64,000 nucleotides of DNA from NCBI GenBank assembly GCA_963556495.2, contig OY747702.1, positions 39,538,180-39,602,179 of the forward strand. Reading direction: 5' to 3'. How positions within the stretch are numbered: the stretch's first letter is position 1; each line of letters begins with the position of its first letter. This document shows positions 34,321-45,800 of the stretch, piece after piece. The position numbers and the translations under genes were made by a program. The notes under the pieces are model-generated. The model had not been told where the DNA came from and searched no databases. It saw nothing but the letters and a program-made list of their open reading frames with translations. The stretch comes from Valencia hispanica (taxonomy: Eukaryota > Chordata > Actinopteri > Cyprinodontiformes > Valenciidae).

Positions 34321-34334
34321 GGGGGGGGGGGGGG
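34321..34334. repeat. Poly-G tract
   Basis: Fourteen consecutive G residues in unassigned sequence between the PIF-like MITE and the THAP-like relic. Length is likely variable or assembly-sensitive. Confidence 0.9.
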
Positions 34335-34613
34335 TCAGGAAACTGCTGCTTTGTCCTGGGTAGTACGTAGGTGTGACCGCGCCCTAAGATGGGGTAATGC
34401 CATATCTGACCTTTGACCCAGGCCAGAGCTTTTACTGTCACTGGGCCAGAGTGAAATACACCAATGTGACGGCACACATCGGCTAAGCAGCCACAGCCTT
34501 CAATATATACTCAGAGTTGCGACATACATTGACTTCGCTGTATGAACGGTCACGTGACTCGAGGCGCAGTTGTAGTTTAAGAGCAGGCCTACAACTCGTT
34601 TAACTTTTTCAGG

Positions 34614-34830
34614 ATGCCTGGACAAACGTGTGCTGTTAAAAGCTGCTACAGTCAGTCGGGTAAGCAGACAACAGTCCAAGGGGAGCAATCAAGGCAATTA
34701 TGTTTTTTCGGATCCCAAAGTGGAGACCAAACAATGGACCACAGATTTCCGACAACGCGGCGGTGAACTGCTTGTGACCATATGCTGCGCCCTCAGAAAT
34801 ATGTGCACAACCATTGTGTGACTTTTCCCA
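34614..34830 (+). pseudogene. Possible THAP-domain N-terminus relic
   Basis: An ATG at 34,614 opens MPGQTCAVKSCYSQSGK, with the Met-x4-Cys-x4-Cys start seen in THAP zinc-binding domains. After a frame change near 34,660 the text reads YVFSDPKVETKQWTTDFRQR, resembling the F-x-x-P…W part of THAP domains. The expected Cys-x2-His is not clear. A donor-like GTAAGC at 34,659 could mean an intron instead of a frameshift. THAP domains occur in P and Kolobok transposases and in host genes. The call is tentative. Confidence 0.3.
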
Positions 34831-34839
34831 TGAGAAGAA

Positions 34840-35872
34840 ACACACATTTCCACAGGTCCTTATGCATGTTTTCTATGAACAAACACCTGAAACTCATAAG
34901 GTTCATGTTGTTTATTAATCATTCAGTTATTTGGCAGGTAAAAGACACACCACCGATTCTTCACATGAATGACAAAACAAGAGGGTGGGGAATTGGACAG
35001 ACAAAAACAAGAATAAACAATAGCTGTGTCCCAATTCAGGGTTTACACACTTTAAAGTGGTGTTTAATAATTTCCCATAATAGTCCATCCAAAATACTTT
35101 AGTTCCATATTGCCTAGCAACCGCAGATATTCCTTAACTAATCTCGAACTAATAAATCCTTTTTAAATCTACTATATTCCTATCTGTTTACCTGTGACCT
35201 GAGTCTGTGTAATATATTTAATCAAATTAATCAAAATAATATTTTTATAATTTACTTTTTAAAATGGAGCGGGAAATTATTTGTATTAGGACTTTTTATT
35301 TATTTAGCTGAAATGGAGAACATGGGGAGGCGACCCAGGCGAGCACTCATCGAGCTGAGAGCGCATGCCCTGTAAGTCAATGATAGGTAACATTAACTTA
35401 AGTGAAAAATAATGCTTGTGAGAACCGTGTAAAATGGCTTGGCAAAAACCATTTCATAACTATATATACGGTGCGATGACACAAAGGCAATTAAGTCATG
35501 CAATACGCAAAAAAATGAACTACAAACAGTGGAAAAAATAAAGCAATGCCATATTCTATTTACAATGCTGTTCCATATACAGTGCAATGGTTGGAGTAAT
35601 ATCTGTCAGTTCTTTGTGCATAAGGGGGCAAAGCCATGGACAGTCAGCAGGCGGTGTCCACAAGGCCCCTCCACACATCAGCCCCCCCACACATCAGGTC
35701 TTTCAACCAGCCACAGCTAAACAACTCATAACTATCCAGTGACTTGTAGCTAGCTTTTAAACTGTGTCCGAGTGTAGTTTGATAGTTAGTCTGATAGTTT
35801 ATGATGTCGATCGGAGTGAACGGTGGAAGTGTTCAGGTCTTTGCTCCATCCTCAGCAGCTCGTACAGATCAA
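34840..35872. other. No gene seen
   Basis: Short stopped frames only, moderately AT-rich. No terminal repeats were recognised in this stretch. Confidence 0.3.
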
Positions 35873-35880
35873 CATTCTCC

Positions 35881-37150
35881 TGGGGGCGTTACTAGACCTT
35901 ATTCACTGGGGCACGTGCCTTAGTGAAAGTCTCCAGTGCCCCAGTAAAATTATAGCGCCGCTCTCTTTGGAAACGGTATTCATGAGTGCATCTCAAATCT
36001 AGCGACATTTCTGAAATTTCTTAGCTACTTTCTGTGAAATGTTGTCGCCGATATTCTCTACAGATTAGAGTCGGCTTGTTCTGCATCCAGACTGTTTTCC
36101 CACAATCAGAATAGGAATGAGCTGCACACTTGCATGCAGTATTATCACAGTTCTCGGTTCATTTCACCCTCTTACAAAGTTGTTCTGTGTGTAAAATTAA
36201 CTCAAAAGTAAAAAAGAGATCTGCAGGTATATAAGACCGATAAGCCACACAGGAACATCATGCAGAAGCTTATCTCTACGCTGCTGTCGCACACCTGTGG
36301 TGCATTCAAGGAACGTTCGAAACGCATGGTGAGTTCACAAAAGTAGGACATCTAAAGCTTATAACAAAAAACACTGAAAATAATAAACAGAGTTCAATCC
36401 ATACTAAATATGCCCTACTTATTTTTACAAATTACTAAAAGACAAACAAAAACTATATTCTTTCTATTAATGTCATCTTCTTGAGATATACCAGCATTTT
36501 ATTTTCAGAACTATAAATTTTGTTTAACAGGTCTTGGACGTCCAGTTGCAATTTGATATCTTGTAATTTTGTACCACTTCCCTTCTCTCAACAGTATAAT
36601 TGAGGCAAAATAATATAACTGTCTCTTCTTGAAGACAAAAGTCACAACAGTAATATTTTCATGTTGCTTCAGACTAAGTACAGCCAAATGATTGACCACT
36701 TTGCAAAAATGAAAAGACGTTACAGCTTACTTCCCAAAAAAATATTTCTCTGAAGAGACACACAACAGTTGTTCATTTATTTTTCTACTATGGAAATAAA
36801 AGAACCCAGAGATGCAGGGGTGCTATTATTTACTTACTTTTACTTTTGTAATTGTTCAGTTTGCAGATGTTTACTGAAACAGATATTTCAAAAAGATTCA
36901 TTGCTCTTCCTTTTTGCTTTTATCAGTAATGGTTTAGAAGTCTAGAGTAAAGTGCACAAGTAGGTCAAATGCATTATTGTAGTACATTTCAGGTGGTTAA
37001 TCAAAGATCTAGACAACAACATAGTCTGATAAGATTGAATAATTTAAAGAACGATTTGGTTTTTTATAATAAGTGCTGAATGTTTTTTTTTCTTGCACAC
37101 TCATGAATTCTTTGTGCCCCAGTACAGTATTAGTTCTAGTGACGCCCCTG
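35881..37150. mobile_element. Non-autonomous hAT element with perfect 8-bp duplication
   Basis: CATTCTCC occurs at 35,873-35,880 and 37,151-37,158. The left end reads TGGGGGCGTTACTAGACC and the right end, inverted, CAGGGGCGTCACTAGAAC. Both continue to ACTGGGGCAC about 30 bases in; the left first bases appear mutated. Length is 1270 bp with no transposase. The interior 35,993-36,645 is a diverged copy of the interior of the other hAT element (28,249-29,276), although the ends differ. Confidence 0.85.
35993..36645 (+). repeat. Internal segment shared with the hAT element at 28.3-29.0 kb
   Basis: Aligned landmarks in the same order and orientation include AATCTAGCGACATTTCTGA, CACACCTGTGGTGCATTCA, GGAACGTTCGAAA, AATATGCCCTACTTATTTTT and GGCAAAATAATATAAC. 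Similarity begins just inside the other element's end and stops before its right end, so neither CAGTGTTGCC terminus is present here. Confidence 0.8.
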
Positions 37151-37158
37151 CATTCTCC

Positions 37159-39056
37159 ACCTCCTTTAACTTTTGCACATATATCCCTCTCACAAGCAAC
37201 AAGACGATCTCGGTAAACACCTCTTTCTTTTATCATACTGCTCTCCATTCTCCAAATCAAAATCACAACCAAGAGCAACCCAACAATAACCTTTCAAGTT
37301 TGCCTTCGTTGGTGACTTGGCAGGCATTCAAATTACCTTAGCAACAGTGAGCCCCTACTGATGCTCAGGTCCCTATGGAAAAGACACGTAACTGACATTG
37401 TCGTGACGTATCTCCACGACCCCAAAAAATAAATAACATTTCTAATCAATTTTTTTGTAATGGAATAAACAGTAGATATTTTTTTGTTTTTCATTTTTAT
37501 TTAAGGTGAAAGTGTATGTAGCCTAGCCTACAAGAACATGTTTAAAAAGAACAAAAAAACTTGTGTGTTCATTTTTGTTCCACTTAAGAAAAGCCAAGGC
37601 ACTGTTCTTCTGGGTCCATTTTTCAGGGCCTCCTCAACCTCTCATTGATTCTGCTGCGGATACACTGCCACTGGTCCGCAGACAGATCTGGGAAGCGCTG
37701 GGTCGTATGACAGGACAGGCTCATGTTTGGCTTCTTCAGCAAAGCAACACTAAATGTCCTACACCCTCCAGGTTATTTACTTAATATGAAGCATAACTGG
37801 AGGGTATGTCAACGTAACACATAATTTCACAAATCCTCTGCATGATCTTGATTTGTTTCATTCAAAGACATATAATACAATAACTTATTGGTGTGTATCC
37901 TATCTTTCCTGATGCCAGCTTTGCGCTCCCCCTTCGTGTTATTCACGGCCACCCAGAACTTTAACAATAATAAAATTAAAATACTTGGCATTTATACGTC
38001 CCTTTCAGACCCCCAACACATAAATACACAAGGAATAAATAGAAATGAAGAAAAAAAAGAACCCACAGCACAGATTTAAATTAATAAAATCCTGGTAGGT
38101 TGATTTTTTTCTACCCCATCCAAATAAATGTTTTGTTTTTCTTTTGTTTTGAATTTCTTCACCCTGCTTGTTATTGTCAGGCAGCTGAAAAGGCAAAACA
38201 TTAAAGTTTTGTATATTAAATGCCGCAACATCTTCCATCCTTGCAGTCATCATGGTGACAAACTCGTCCAGCTTGGCTACACTGCATGCTCACTGTGTAT
38301 CCGCCCACGAGATATGAAGCTCTCGTCTGACCACCAAGTCAGCCATAAGATGGACTCAGCCAAGTCAAACACGCCTGCAGTCACAAAGATCATTCACTGT
38401 TTTCAGTGTATATTCACGGACAAGTTGGCATGTTGTTTATGTATTCGTTGGGCTTTATTTGCGCACTGTATGCTTCAGTGTTAACAATAAAACCATGATA
38501 AGGCAAACATTTATTACAATGCAAAATATGTAGACAAGTAAAATGCTAGTGAAGTAAAAAAAAAATTTGTGCTGTGTTTATGTATCTTTGAAGCTACTTA
38601 CTGTACTATAGATCACCTGTTTTGGAGGCAATTTGTCTGAGGAAAAAGAAACGAGGAGGAAAAGTGATTGACGATTACTTCAGGACACAGCCCAATCACT
38701 GCTCCTCCCCTTGGACAAATGAGGCACTGCTGCTGATTTTCACACAGGCTCCAGAGGGGAGTTAATAGGTGTGGCTGCATTCACTAAGTCATTGCAGGGG
38801 ATTACATTTCCCCACGGACCAAGCGGCAGCCCGTCATGGACCAATGATGGTCCTGCAGAGGTACTACCAAAGAATCACGGGAACTTCGAGTTGGCTACTA
38901 CTGTATATTAGGTTCAGGCTATTTAATATTCTATGTAAGTTATATTATATTCAGTATTAGGCTTTAGCTATAAAATATATTGTTAAATAACATTAGGCTA
39001 TATATTATAGTTACACTCTATTCTATATTAGGCTTAGGCTATATGATATTCTATGT
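37159..39056. other. No recognised gene; one exon-like frame
   Basis: Mostly AT-rich and frame-poor. Bases 37,626-37,770 give an open stretch (LIDSAADTLPLVRRQIWEAL) preceded by an acceptor-like TTTTTCAG; the product is unknown and no neighbouring exon was found. Bases 38,900-39,060 hold several TTAGGCTATAT-type simple repeats. Confidence 0.3.
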
Positions 39057-39650
39057 ATGTCATGTTTTATATAGAGGACCCAAATGCAGCAAAGTAAAAT
39101 AAGGACATTTTAATAATAACAAAAGAACTAGGAACAAAACTTAAAAACTTCAGGGGAACCAGGGAAACAAAGAGATCAGGGAAACGCAGCAGGAACTGGA
39201 AAGGGAAGATTGACAACAAACCAGCGAGTAGTGACTGTAAGAGGAAGGCTTAAGTATACTGAGGAGGTGTGTAAGTGGCAGGGAGATGGCTAAAGGCTAA
39301 TTAGGAGAAGCAGTTGCAGGTGAGAGGCAGAGAGCAGGTGGAAACAATCAGTAGCTTGGACAGAAGGCAGAATGGCTAGGGAAACTGGGAGGAAGACCAG
39401 GAGAAAAAACATAAGGACTAGACAGAGGATTCTACTTAAGAGGAATTAAATATAACAAAACTAACTGGGATTAATAAAGGATAAGTATTAATAGGAACTT
39501 GGGAAAATAAATAAATATAAATACAAATAAGAGATGAACACAGACAAGACCAACAAAACAAGAGAGCACCTGAGGGAAAAGAGGGTAAGAAAATGTAGTG
39601 GAAGGAAAGAACTCAAACCCAAAGCCCAAACACCCAAGGAACCCAACAAT
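39057..39650 (+). repeat. Interspersed repeat with GGACCCAAATGCAG end
   Basis: Begins TGTATGTCATGTTTTATATA, then AGGACCCAAATGCAGCAAAG, and continues into purine-rich sequence. The reverse complement of 57,660-58,313 resembles it (TACTCGCTGGTT…GTC and neighbouring blocks), and 63,130-63,233 carries the same end. The family is known to me only as a common teleost TGTCA…TGACA repeat; its class is not certain. Confidence 0.5.
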
Positions 39651-39694
39651 GTAAGTTATATTATAGTCATATTATATTCAGTATTAGGCTTTAG

Positions 39695-39695
<1 letters not shown>

Positions 39696-39753
<58 letters not shown>
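39696..39753. repeat. (AT)n microsatellite
   Basis: Twenty-nine uninterrupted AT units between two unassigned AT-rich stretches. Confidence 0.95.
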
Positions 39754-39754
<1 letters not shown>

Positions 39755-39759
39755 ACAGC

Positions 39760-40395
39760 ACATCCAATCAAATTTGTAGATATGTCCTGCTACGTTTTAT
39801 ACCATTTAATTGGAAGACTAAGCTATGTCACGTTTGTTTCCTTGTATTTTTATTGGGTGGGAAGGCACTGTTTGTGTGGGCATTGCCCACCCTTGCCCAC
39901 CCGTAGAGCCGGCCTTGTCTCCAAGATCATTCTGTGCAGTGCATTCAACCAAATCGGGGTGAAACAGTCTCACTCACAGGGCTATACCACAATCGACATC
40001 CACACAATGACATAAACACATCAATTTGGAAAGAACAGGTGAAATACATTTTGGGAAACGATTATTTACTATGAGTCTACAACGTGAACCCTGCTCGCTT
40101 GCATCTGCTAACATTACTTAACTTCTGCTAGTGAAGGCTATTGGTCAAACAGCTTCTAGCCTATTCATTAGTAGCAACAAGGCTATAAAGAAAACTGACA
40201 CTTACTAGTCACTGACAAACAAGTGGTCGAATTCAAGAGCCACTCAAGGATTATTATGACAAAGTAATTAATTCGTCTGAAATATACCAGCTTTGGCAGG
40301 TAGTGGGCCACTAAGTCATTACTATACCAACATTTAACTAGCTTGTGCTAGTTCACGCCTAGCTAGCAATAACGCCAATTCACCTACAGCACTAA
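39760..40395. other. No gene seen
   Basis: Only short frames. No terminal repeats or protein motifs recognised. Confidence 0.3.
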
Positions 40396-40398
40396 CTA

Positions 40399-40453
<55 letters not shown>

Positions 40454-40500
40454 CCTTATTGATCCCCAAGTTGAATTTCAAGAACAAACAAACAAATCTA
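40399..40500 (-). repeat. (GATA)n LINE/SINE-type tail
   Basis: About 13 GATA units are followed by CCTTATTGATCCCCAAGTTG. This is the same tail pattern as at 57,130-57,305 and 57,427-57,600, where a tetranucleotide array abuts a TTATTGATCC-type 3' end. It is probably a retroposon 3' terminus in minus orientation with an expanded tail. Confidence 0.6.
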
Positions 40501-40522
40501 AAAGAGGTCTGCTGACACTCCT

Positions 40523-41100
40523 GTGGGTGAAGATGTGTGGTGCCACAGACATGAGGAGGACACCACTCATGAGTCTTTTAGGTTCATGCCCACCAGGCCA
40601 CCAGGCCCTACATTTGACCAAACAACAGCATGGTCTCCCCTCTCTCTCTTCCAGCTCTTCTTCAGTTCATCTGTAATTCGGAAAATTATCGACAATACCA
40701 ATGCTACTAAAAAGGAAAGAGGCTGGCAGAAAGTTCCTTTGGACTCCCCTCACTGTAACAGACTAATATGTTTTCCTATCCATCATTATATACACCAGAG
40801 TTGTAAATGTGCACCACAGGTCTGACTACTGGAGGGGTGAGTGGCCATATAATTTTCAATTATCCCATAACACTTGCAGAGAAACCAGTTTGAGGCAATC
40901 TTGTGGTCATTGCACCTCAGCTTTGTGACCGATGACAAGGACAATGAAAAGAAAAAACCCACTCCTAATTACGGTTGTCTGTGCAAAAAGAGGCCGCTCT
41001 ACAATCATATTGTTACTGCACGGAAAGCACATTACCATCCATATAAGAACATTTGCATTGATAAAAGGAGGGGGTTGTGAACAGTTTTGTTATCCGTTTC
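40523..41100 (+). pseudogene. piggyBac transposase (PGBD4-like) fragment
   Basis: Frame 1 at about 40,587-40,720 reads GPTFDQTTAWSPLSLFQLFF, the N-terminal core of piggyBac transposases (…LSPLDLFQLFF…). After a stop near 40,825 the next frame at 40,874-41,080 reads QRNQFEAILWSLHLSFVTDD, then NEKKKPTPNY, RPLYNHIVTARKAHYHPYKN and ICIDKRRGL. This corresponds to the region leading into the first catalytic Asp block; Asp is present, while the usual following Glu reads Lys. The rest of the catalytic domain is missing, so this is a truncated, inactive relic distinct from the piggyBac element at 42.3-46.3 kb. TTAA-flanked ends were not found. Confidence 0.75.
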
Positions 41101-41759
41101 ATATGTATATTTCACAGTTTTGTTGTATTTGGAATTTGAATAAAAGTTCTTCAGTTGGAGTCAAGCCTAACTCTTTGTTATAGTTATTTAAATAGGGTGC
41201 TAAATATGTTGGGTATTTTACCCAAAAATATAAAATAGTTTGTTTTTAGGCATATAATTGAACTTCAATACAATTAGTAGATCAGGAGTTGAGAAATGGA
41301 AAATTTCACTGTTTGTGCCAAATTGCTCCGAACTGTGCCAAACTGCAAAAAAACTAGCAATTCTTTCACTAAAGCCTCTATAACTTTGCTCTATTTCCCT
41401 TCATCAACATGAATCTTGGTACATGTAATCTCCACATTTTGGTTCATGATTTTCTGCAGTTTATATTCTACTGGAGCATATTTTAAATGGTATTATATAC
41501 TGTAACAGGAGAATAAAATTAGGCGAGAATTTAGAATCTTGTAATTTGTCTATGTTCCAGCTACAGTTACTTTGGCACAGTAACATGTGCTGTAATTTTT
41601 TACGCCTCTGATTAAGTCTCACAAACATTGACTTCAATTTGAGACCAACATTGTTTACACAGAGTTTGTTTTTGCAGAGAAAAACTAAATTAATGCTGGG
41701 CATGTCCTATTCGAGCTAGGAGGTTGGAGAGACCCCGGAGAGACCATGGAGCTTTAAGG
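41101..41759. other. No gene seen
   Basis: AT-rich sequence with short frames; may include decayed 3' parts of the preceding piggyBac relic, but I cannot show this. Confidence 0.25.
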
Positions 41760-42085
41760 AACCAATTGAGTATCTGTATGGGGGTATGTATTTAGAATGG
41801 CCCGATCGATTTGCTAGGCGGGAGCTGTGGTTAAGTCATGGTGATTGGTTGCAACTCAGAGGGAAATGAGCAGAAGTCATTTAACTACCGATTTTGTAAA
41901 ATAAGAGTTACTGGCTAAGCAGTTTAAAACAACAGCAAACAATAACATGACAACAAGCCCTGCTTCTTCCATGTCAATCTCTTATTTCTGCTGATCTGGG
42001 TGCATTTAGGCTCTGAACAGTGATGCTACTCACTGCTGAAATGGTTGTGATATGCAGATGTCTTAGCTAATTCTTTAAAGTGCAA
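41760..42085 (-). repeat. Inverted partial copy of the PIF-like MITE
   Basis: Reverse complement aligns with about 33,780-34,080: AAGACATCTGCATATCACA, GCAGAAATAAGAGAT.GACAT, GGAAGAAGCAGGGCTTGTTG and ACATACCCCCATACAG occur in the same order. The conserved ATG frame begins MEEAGLV in both. Terminal repeats are not evident here. Confidence 0.7.
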
Positions 42086-42471
42086 CTCTTTTTTGTTGAT
42101 ATTTCTTGATTTGTTCTATGTCCAGTTCAGTCTTGTTCTTCATGTGGCTGGATTGGAACTCCAACTATATTTTTTTACTTTAAATTGCATTCTGGATTGA
42201 TTAGGCACAATTCTGCAGAACCATTGGTATTTCAACCTCAAATACATATCTAAATTAAAGGAAGGCTGCATTTACTTTTTTGCCTCATACTCTTCCTTCC
42301 AAATAGTCTCAACTTTTATGGCTGCTTAGCTAAACCCTTATGTTCTGTTCCTGTCAAATTTGACCAATTTAAAAGTTTTGTTACTGAAAATTGTAATTAA
42401 TTTGTTCAGAACGACCTAAGATTCCATGACTTTGTCCTCAAAGAGGATGTGAACACACAAAATTAATTATA

Positions 42472-43080
42472 GGCAAGGCAAGGAAAGGAAATTTTATTTG
42501 TATAGCACACTTTCAACAACAAGGTGATTCAAGGTGCTTTACATGATTAGAGGTAAAATAAAAACAGCATTAAAACACAGACAAAGCCTATAAAGTAAAA
42601 ACAGCAATAAAAGAAGTACACATAGATACTTCAAGGCATTACAGCGTATATAATGTAGAAACAGGAAGAAGCATAAACAAAACAAGATATATGAAAACGT
42701 CACTCAAAGCCAGCTCTAAACAGAAATGTTTTTAGTTTTGATTTAAAAAAACTCAGTGTTTCAGCAGCTTTGCAGTTTTCTGGAAGTTTGTTCCAGATTA
42801 GAGGAGCATAGAAACTGAAAGCTGCTTCTCCGTGTTTGGTTCTAATTCTAGGGATGTTGAGTAGACTGGAATTAGAGGACCTGAGTGGTCTGGTGGGTTG
42901 GTATAGTAACAGCAGATCTTTAATATACTTTGGTGATATGCCATTCAATGATTTATAAACTAGTAAAAGTATTTTGAAGTCTATTCTCTGAGCTACAAGG
43001 AGCCAGTGTAATGTCTTTAGAACTGGGGTAATGTGCTCTACTTTCCTGGTTCTAGTGAGGACACGAGCAGCAGTTGAGAT
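42472..43080 (-). mobile_element. 5'-truncated L2-clade LINE
   Basis: Minus frame: ARVLTRTRKVEHITPVLKTL, HWLLVAQRIDFKILLLVYKS, LIWNKLPENCKAAETLSFFK and a C-terminal LKTFLF block, the standard L2 reverse transcriptase end. The 3' UTR ends at AATTTTATTTGTATAGCACA with an AGGCA repeat at 42,472. It is inserted between piggyBac sub-terminal sequences and is short because of 5' truncation. Confidence 0.85.
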
Positions 43081-43346
43081 GAAAACAATTTTGTGTTTTC
43101 TATTCAACTTTTGTACATTCTTAATGTTCCCGGTCAAAAATGACCGGCCTTTAGAAATGAATGGGAGAAACACCAATTAGTGTTAAAAAATTAGGTCAGA
43201 AACACATGTGCTAGCATACGCACACATGCGGATACAAAACATAGTTTCACTTTCACTGAACTTTTTCCGTAGCTTAGGTATATTAAAAAATGTTTGAGGC
43301 TTTGCTCGCACTTCATTGTACGGCAGCACCATGGGACATCGATATA

Positions 43347-44899
43347 CAGTCGTGGCAAAAAGTTTTGAGAATTACATAAATATTGGAAATTGGAAAAATT
43401 GCCACTTAAGTTTTTATAATAGCAATTTGCATATTCTCCAGAATGTTATGAACACTGATCAGATGAATTGCATAGTCCTTCTATGCCATGACAATTCCAC
43501 TGCATTTCATTGCTTTCATTAAAGGACCTGTTGAGATCATTTCAGTAATCGTCTTGTTAACTCAGGTGAGAATGTTGACGAGCACAAGGCTGGAGATCAT
43601 TATGTCAGGCAGATTGGGTTAGAATGACAGACTTGACATGTTAAAACGAGGGGGATGCTTGAAATCATTGTGATGCTTGATATCATTGTTCTTCCATTGT
43701 TAACCATGGTGACCTGCAAAGCCATACCGAGCAGCCATCATTGCGTTGCATAATAATGGCTTCACAGGCAAGGATATTGTGGCTACTAAAATTGCACCTA
43801 AATCAACAATTTATAGGATTATCAAGAAATTCAAGGAAAGAGGTTCAATTCTTGTTAAGAAGGCTTCAGGGCGTCCTAGAAAGTCCAGCAAGCGCCAGGA
43901 TCGTCTCCTAAAGAGGATTCAGCTGCGGGTTTGGAGTGCCACCAGTGCAGAGCTTGCTCAGGAACGGCAGCAGGCAGGTGTGAGCGCATCTGCACGCACA
44001 GTGAGGCGAAGACTTTTGGAAGATGGCCTGTTGTCAAGAAAGGCAGCAAAGAAGCCACTTCTCTCCAAAAAAAATATCAGGGACAGATTGATCTTCTGCA
44101 GAAAGTATGGTGAATGGACTGCTGAGGACTGGGGCAAAGTCATATTCTCCGATGAAGCCTCTTTCCGATTGTTTGGAGCATCTGGAAAAAGACTTGTCCA
44201 GAGAAGAAAAGGTGAGTGCCACCATCAGTCCTGTGTCATGCCAACAGTAAAGCATCCTGAGACCATTCATGTGTGGGGTTGCTTCTCATCCAAGGGAGTG
44301 GGCTCACTTACAATTTTGCCCAAAAACACAGCCATGAATAAAGAATGGTACCAAAACACCCTCCAACAGCAACTTCTTCCAACAATCCAATAATAGTTTG
44401 GTGAAGAACAATGCATTTTCCAGCACGATGGAGCACCGTGCCATAAGGCAAAAGTGATAACTAAGTGGCTCGGTGACCAAAACGTTGAAATTTTGGGTCC
44501 ATGGCCTGGAAACTCCCCAGATCTTAATCCCAGTGAGAACCTGTGGTCAGTCCATGAGAGGCGGGTGGACTAACAAAAATCCACTAATTCTGACAAACTC
44601 CAAGAAGTGATTATGAAAGAATGGGTTGCTATCATTCAGGATTTGGCCCAGAAGTTGATTGAGAGCATGCCCAGTCGAAATGCAGAGGTCCTGAAAAAGA
44701 AGGGCCAACACTGCAAATACTGACTCTTTGCATAAATGTCATGCAATTGTCAATAAAAGCCTTTGAAACGTATGAAGTGCTTGTAATTATATTTCAGTAC
44801 ATCACAGAAACAACTGAAACAAAGATCTAAAAGAAGTTTTGCAGCAAACTTTGTGAAAACTAATATTTGTGTCATTTTCAAAACTTTTTGCCACAACTG
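43347..44899 (+). mobile_element. Nearly complete Tc1-like element
   Basis: The termini are CAGTCGTGGCAAAAAGTTTT and, inverted, CAGTTGTGGCAAAAAGTTTT, with TA at 43,345-43,346 and 44,900-44,901. At 1553 bp it has the expected length for Tc1. It lies inside the piggyBac element and is therefore younger. The two terminal repeats are close to identical over the first 25 bases, but the transposase gene is broken. Confidence 0.92.
43716..44724 (+). pseudogene. Tc1-like transposase, stops in the catalytic domain
   Basis: The frame runs from ALHNNGFTGKDIVATKIAPK (first helix-turn-helix) through GRPRKSS (AT-hook-like GRPR) to the DDE core. The first Asp is in VIFSDEASF (~44,150), the second in IFQHDGAPCH (~44,425), and the Glu in SPDLNPSENLW (~44,530), giving a DD34E spacing. 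Two adjacent stops (44,391-44,396) lie before the second Asp region, and a further TAA lies near 44,571. Translation of an active enzyme is therefore not possible as read. The N-terminal ~50 residues are also degraded upstream of 43,740. Confidence 0.9.
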
Positions 44900-44909
44900 T
44901 ACAGTTAGT

Positions 44910-45800
44910 GAGGTTCTTGATTACATATTTGGTCACCACACTGATGAGTAGGACAGAGGCCAGGAAAATGACAGTGAAGAAGGATTTGAGGAGGAAGTGT
45001 CAGAAACTGAAGATGACAGACCACTAAATCACTGATGAGGAAGTACCCATTGATGAATATAATGGCTATGTGGAGGTTGCTGTCACATTCAAGTAAAAGA
45101 ATGGGAACTCATCCTGGTCTTCATTTCTACATGAGAATCAAGGTAGGCTTTCAGCTGAACATGTCATCAGGATGACTCCAGGTCCAACAAGGCATGCCAT
45201 ATCCTGGACTAAAATTCAAAACCTGCTTTGAATAGTTCCTGACTGAGACTATTGTAACCACTGTAGTAAACATGACCAACTTGGAGGGGAAACACATTTA
45301 AAAAGACAAATGGAAGTTGCTAACACAGACAGACATCATTAGGTATTTCGATTTTGGCTGGTGTGTATAGATCCAGACACAATAACAACAGTTTATAGGA
45401 GGCAGAGTCTGGTCAGTAAATTTTTTAGGCTTCCATCTCATTTCAAAAATTAGAGATGTAACGATAGATTTGCTTTGACAACTGGGATACAAGATCAGGT
45501 TCTCATCAACAAGACAAACCATCAGTAATAAGAGAAGTTTGGGACAAGTGGGTGGAGCGTCTCCCACTCATGTTTAACCCAGGTCCAAACGTCACAGTGG
45601 AAGAGCATCTTGTCACTTTTAGGGGATGTTGCCCTTTCTATAGTGTGAGTATATAGGCCAAGCAAACCATCTAAATATGGTATAAATATTTGACAAAATG
45701 TGGTGCCAGGATAAGTTATGCCTGGAAAATGCAGGCACATAAAGGGAAACCTGCATGAAAAGAACCAAGGGAAGCATGTGGATAGACATCTCATAGACTG
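44910..45800 (+). pseudogene. piggyBac transposase relic
   Basis: Frame-shifted relics in order: an acidic N-terminal region, then GPTRHAISWTKI (~45,185), MTNLEGKHI (~45,270), REVWDKWVERLPLMFNPGP (~45,530), NVTVEEHLVTFRGCCPF (~45,590; the catalytic DEQLVPFRGR-type block with Asp changed), PSKPSKYGINI (~45,660) and KNQGKHV (~45,765). Stops and frame changes are numerous. This is the gene of the surrounding 42.3-46.3 kb element. Confidence 0.8.

Noticed and set aside
39534..39779. An 81-codon ORF with IYIYIY
   Set aside because: Runs through the (AT)n microsatellite; the N-terminal part is a noncoding repeat.
40399..40453. CRISPR-like or regulatory tandem array
   Set aside because: A plain GATA microsatellite in a eukaryotic genome with a retroposon tail.
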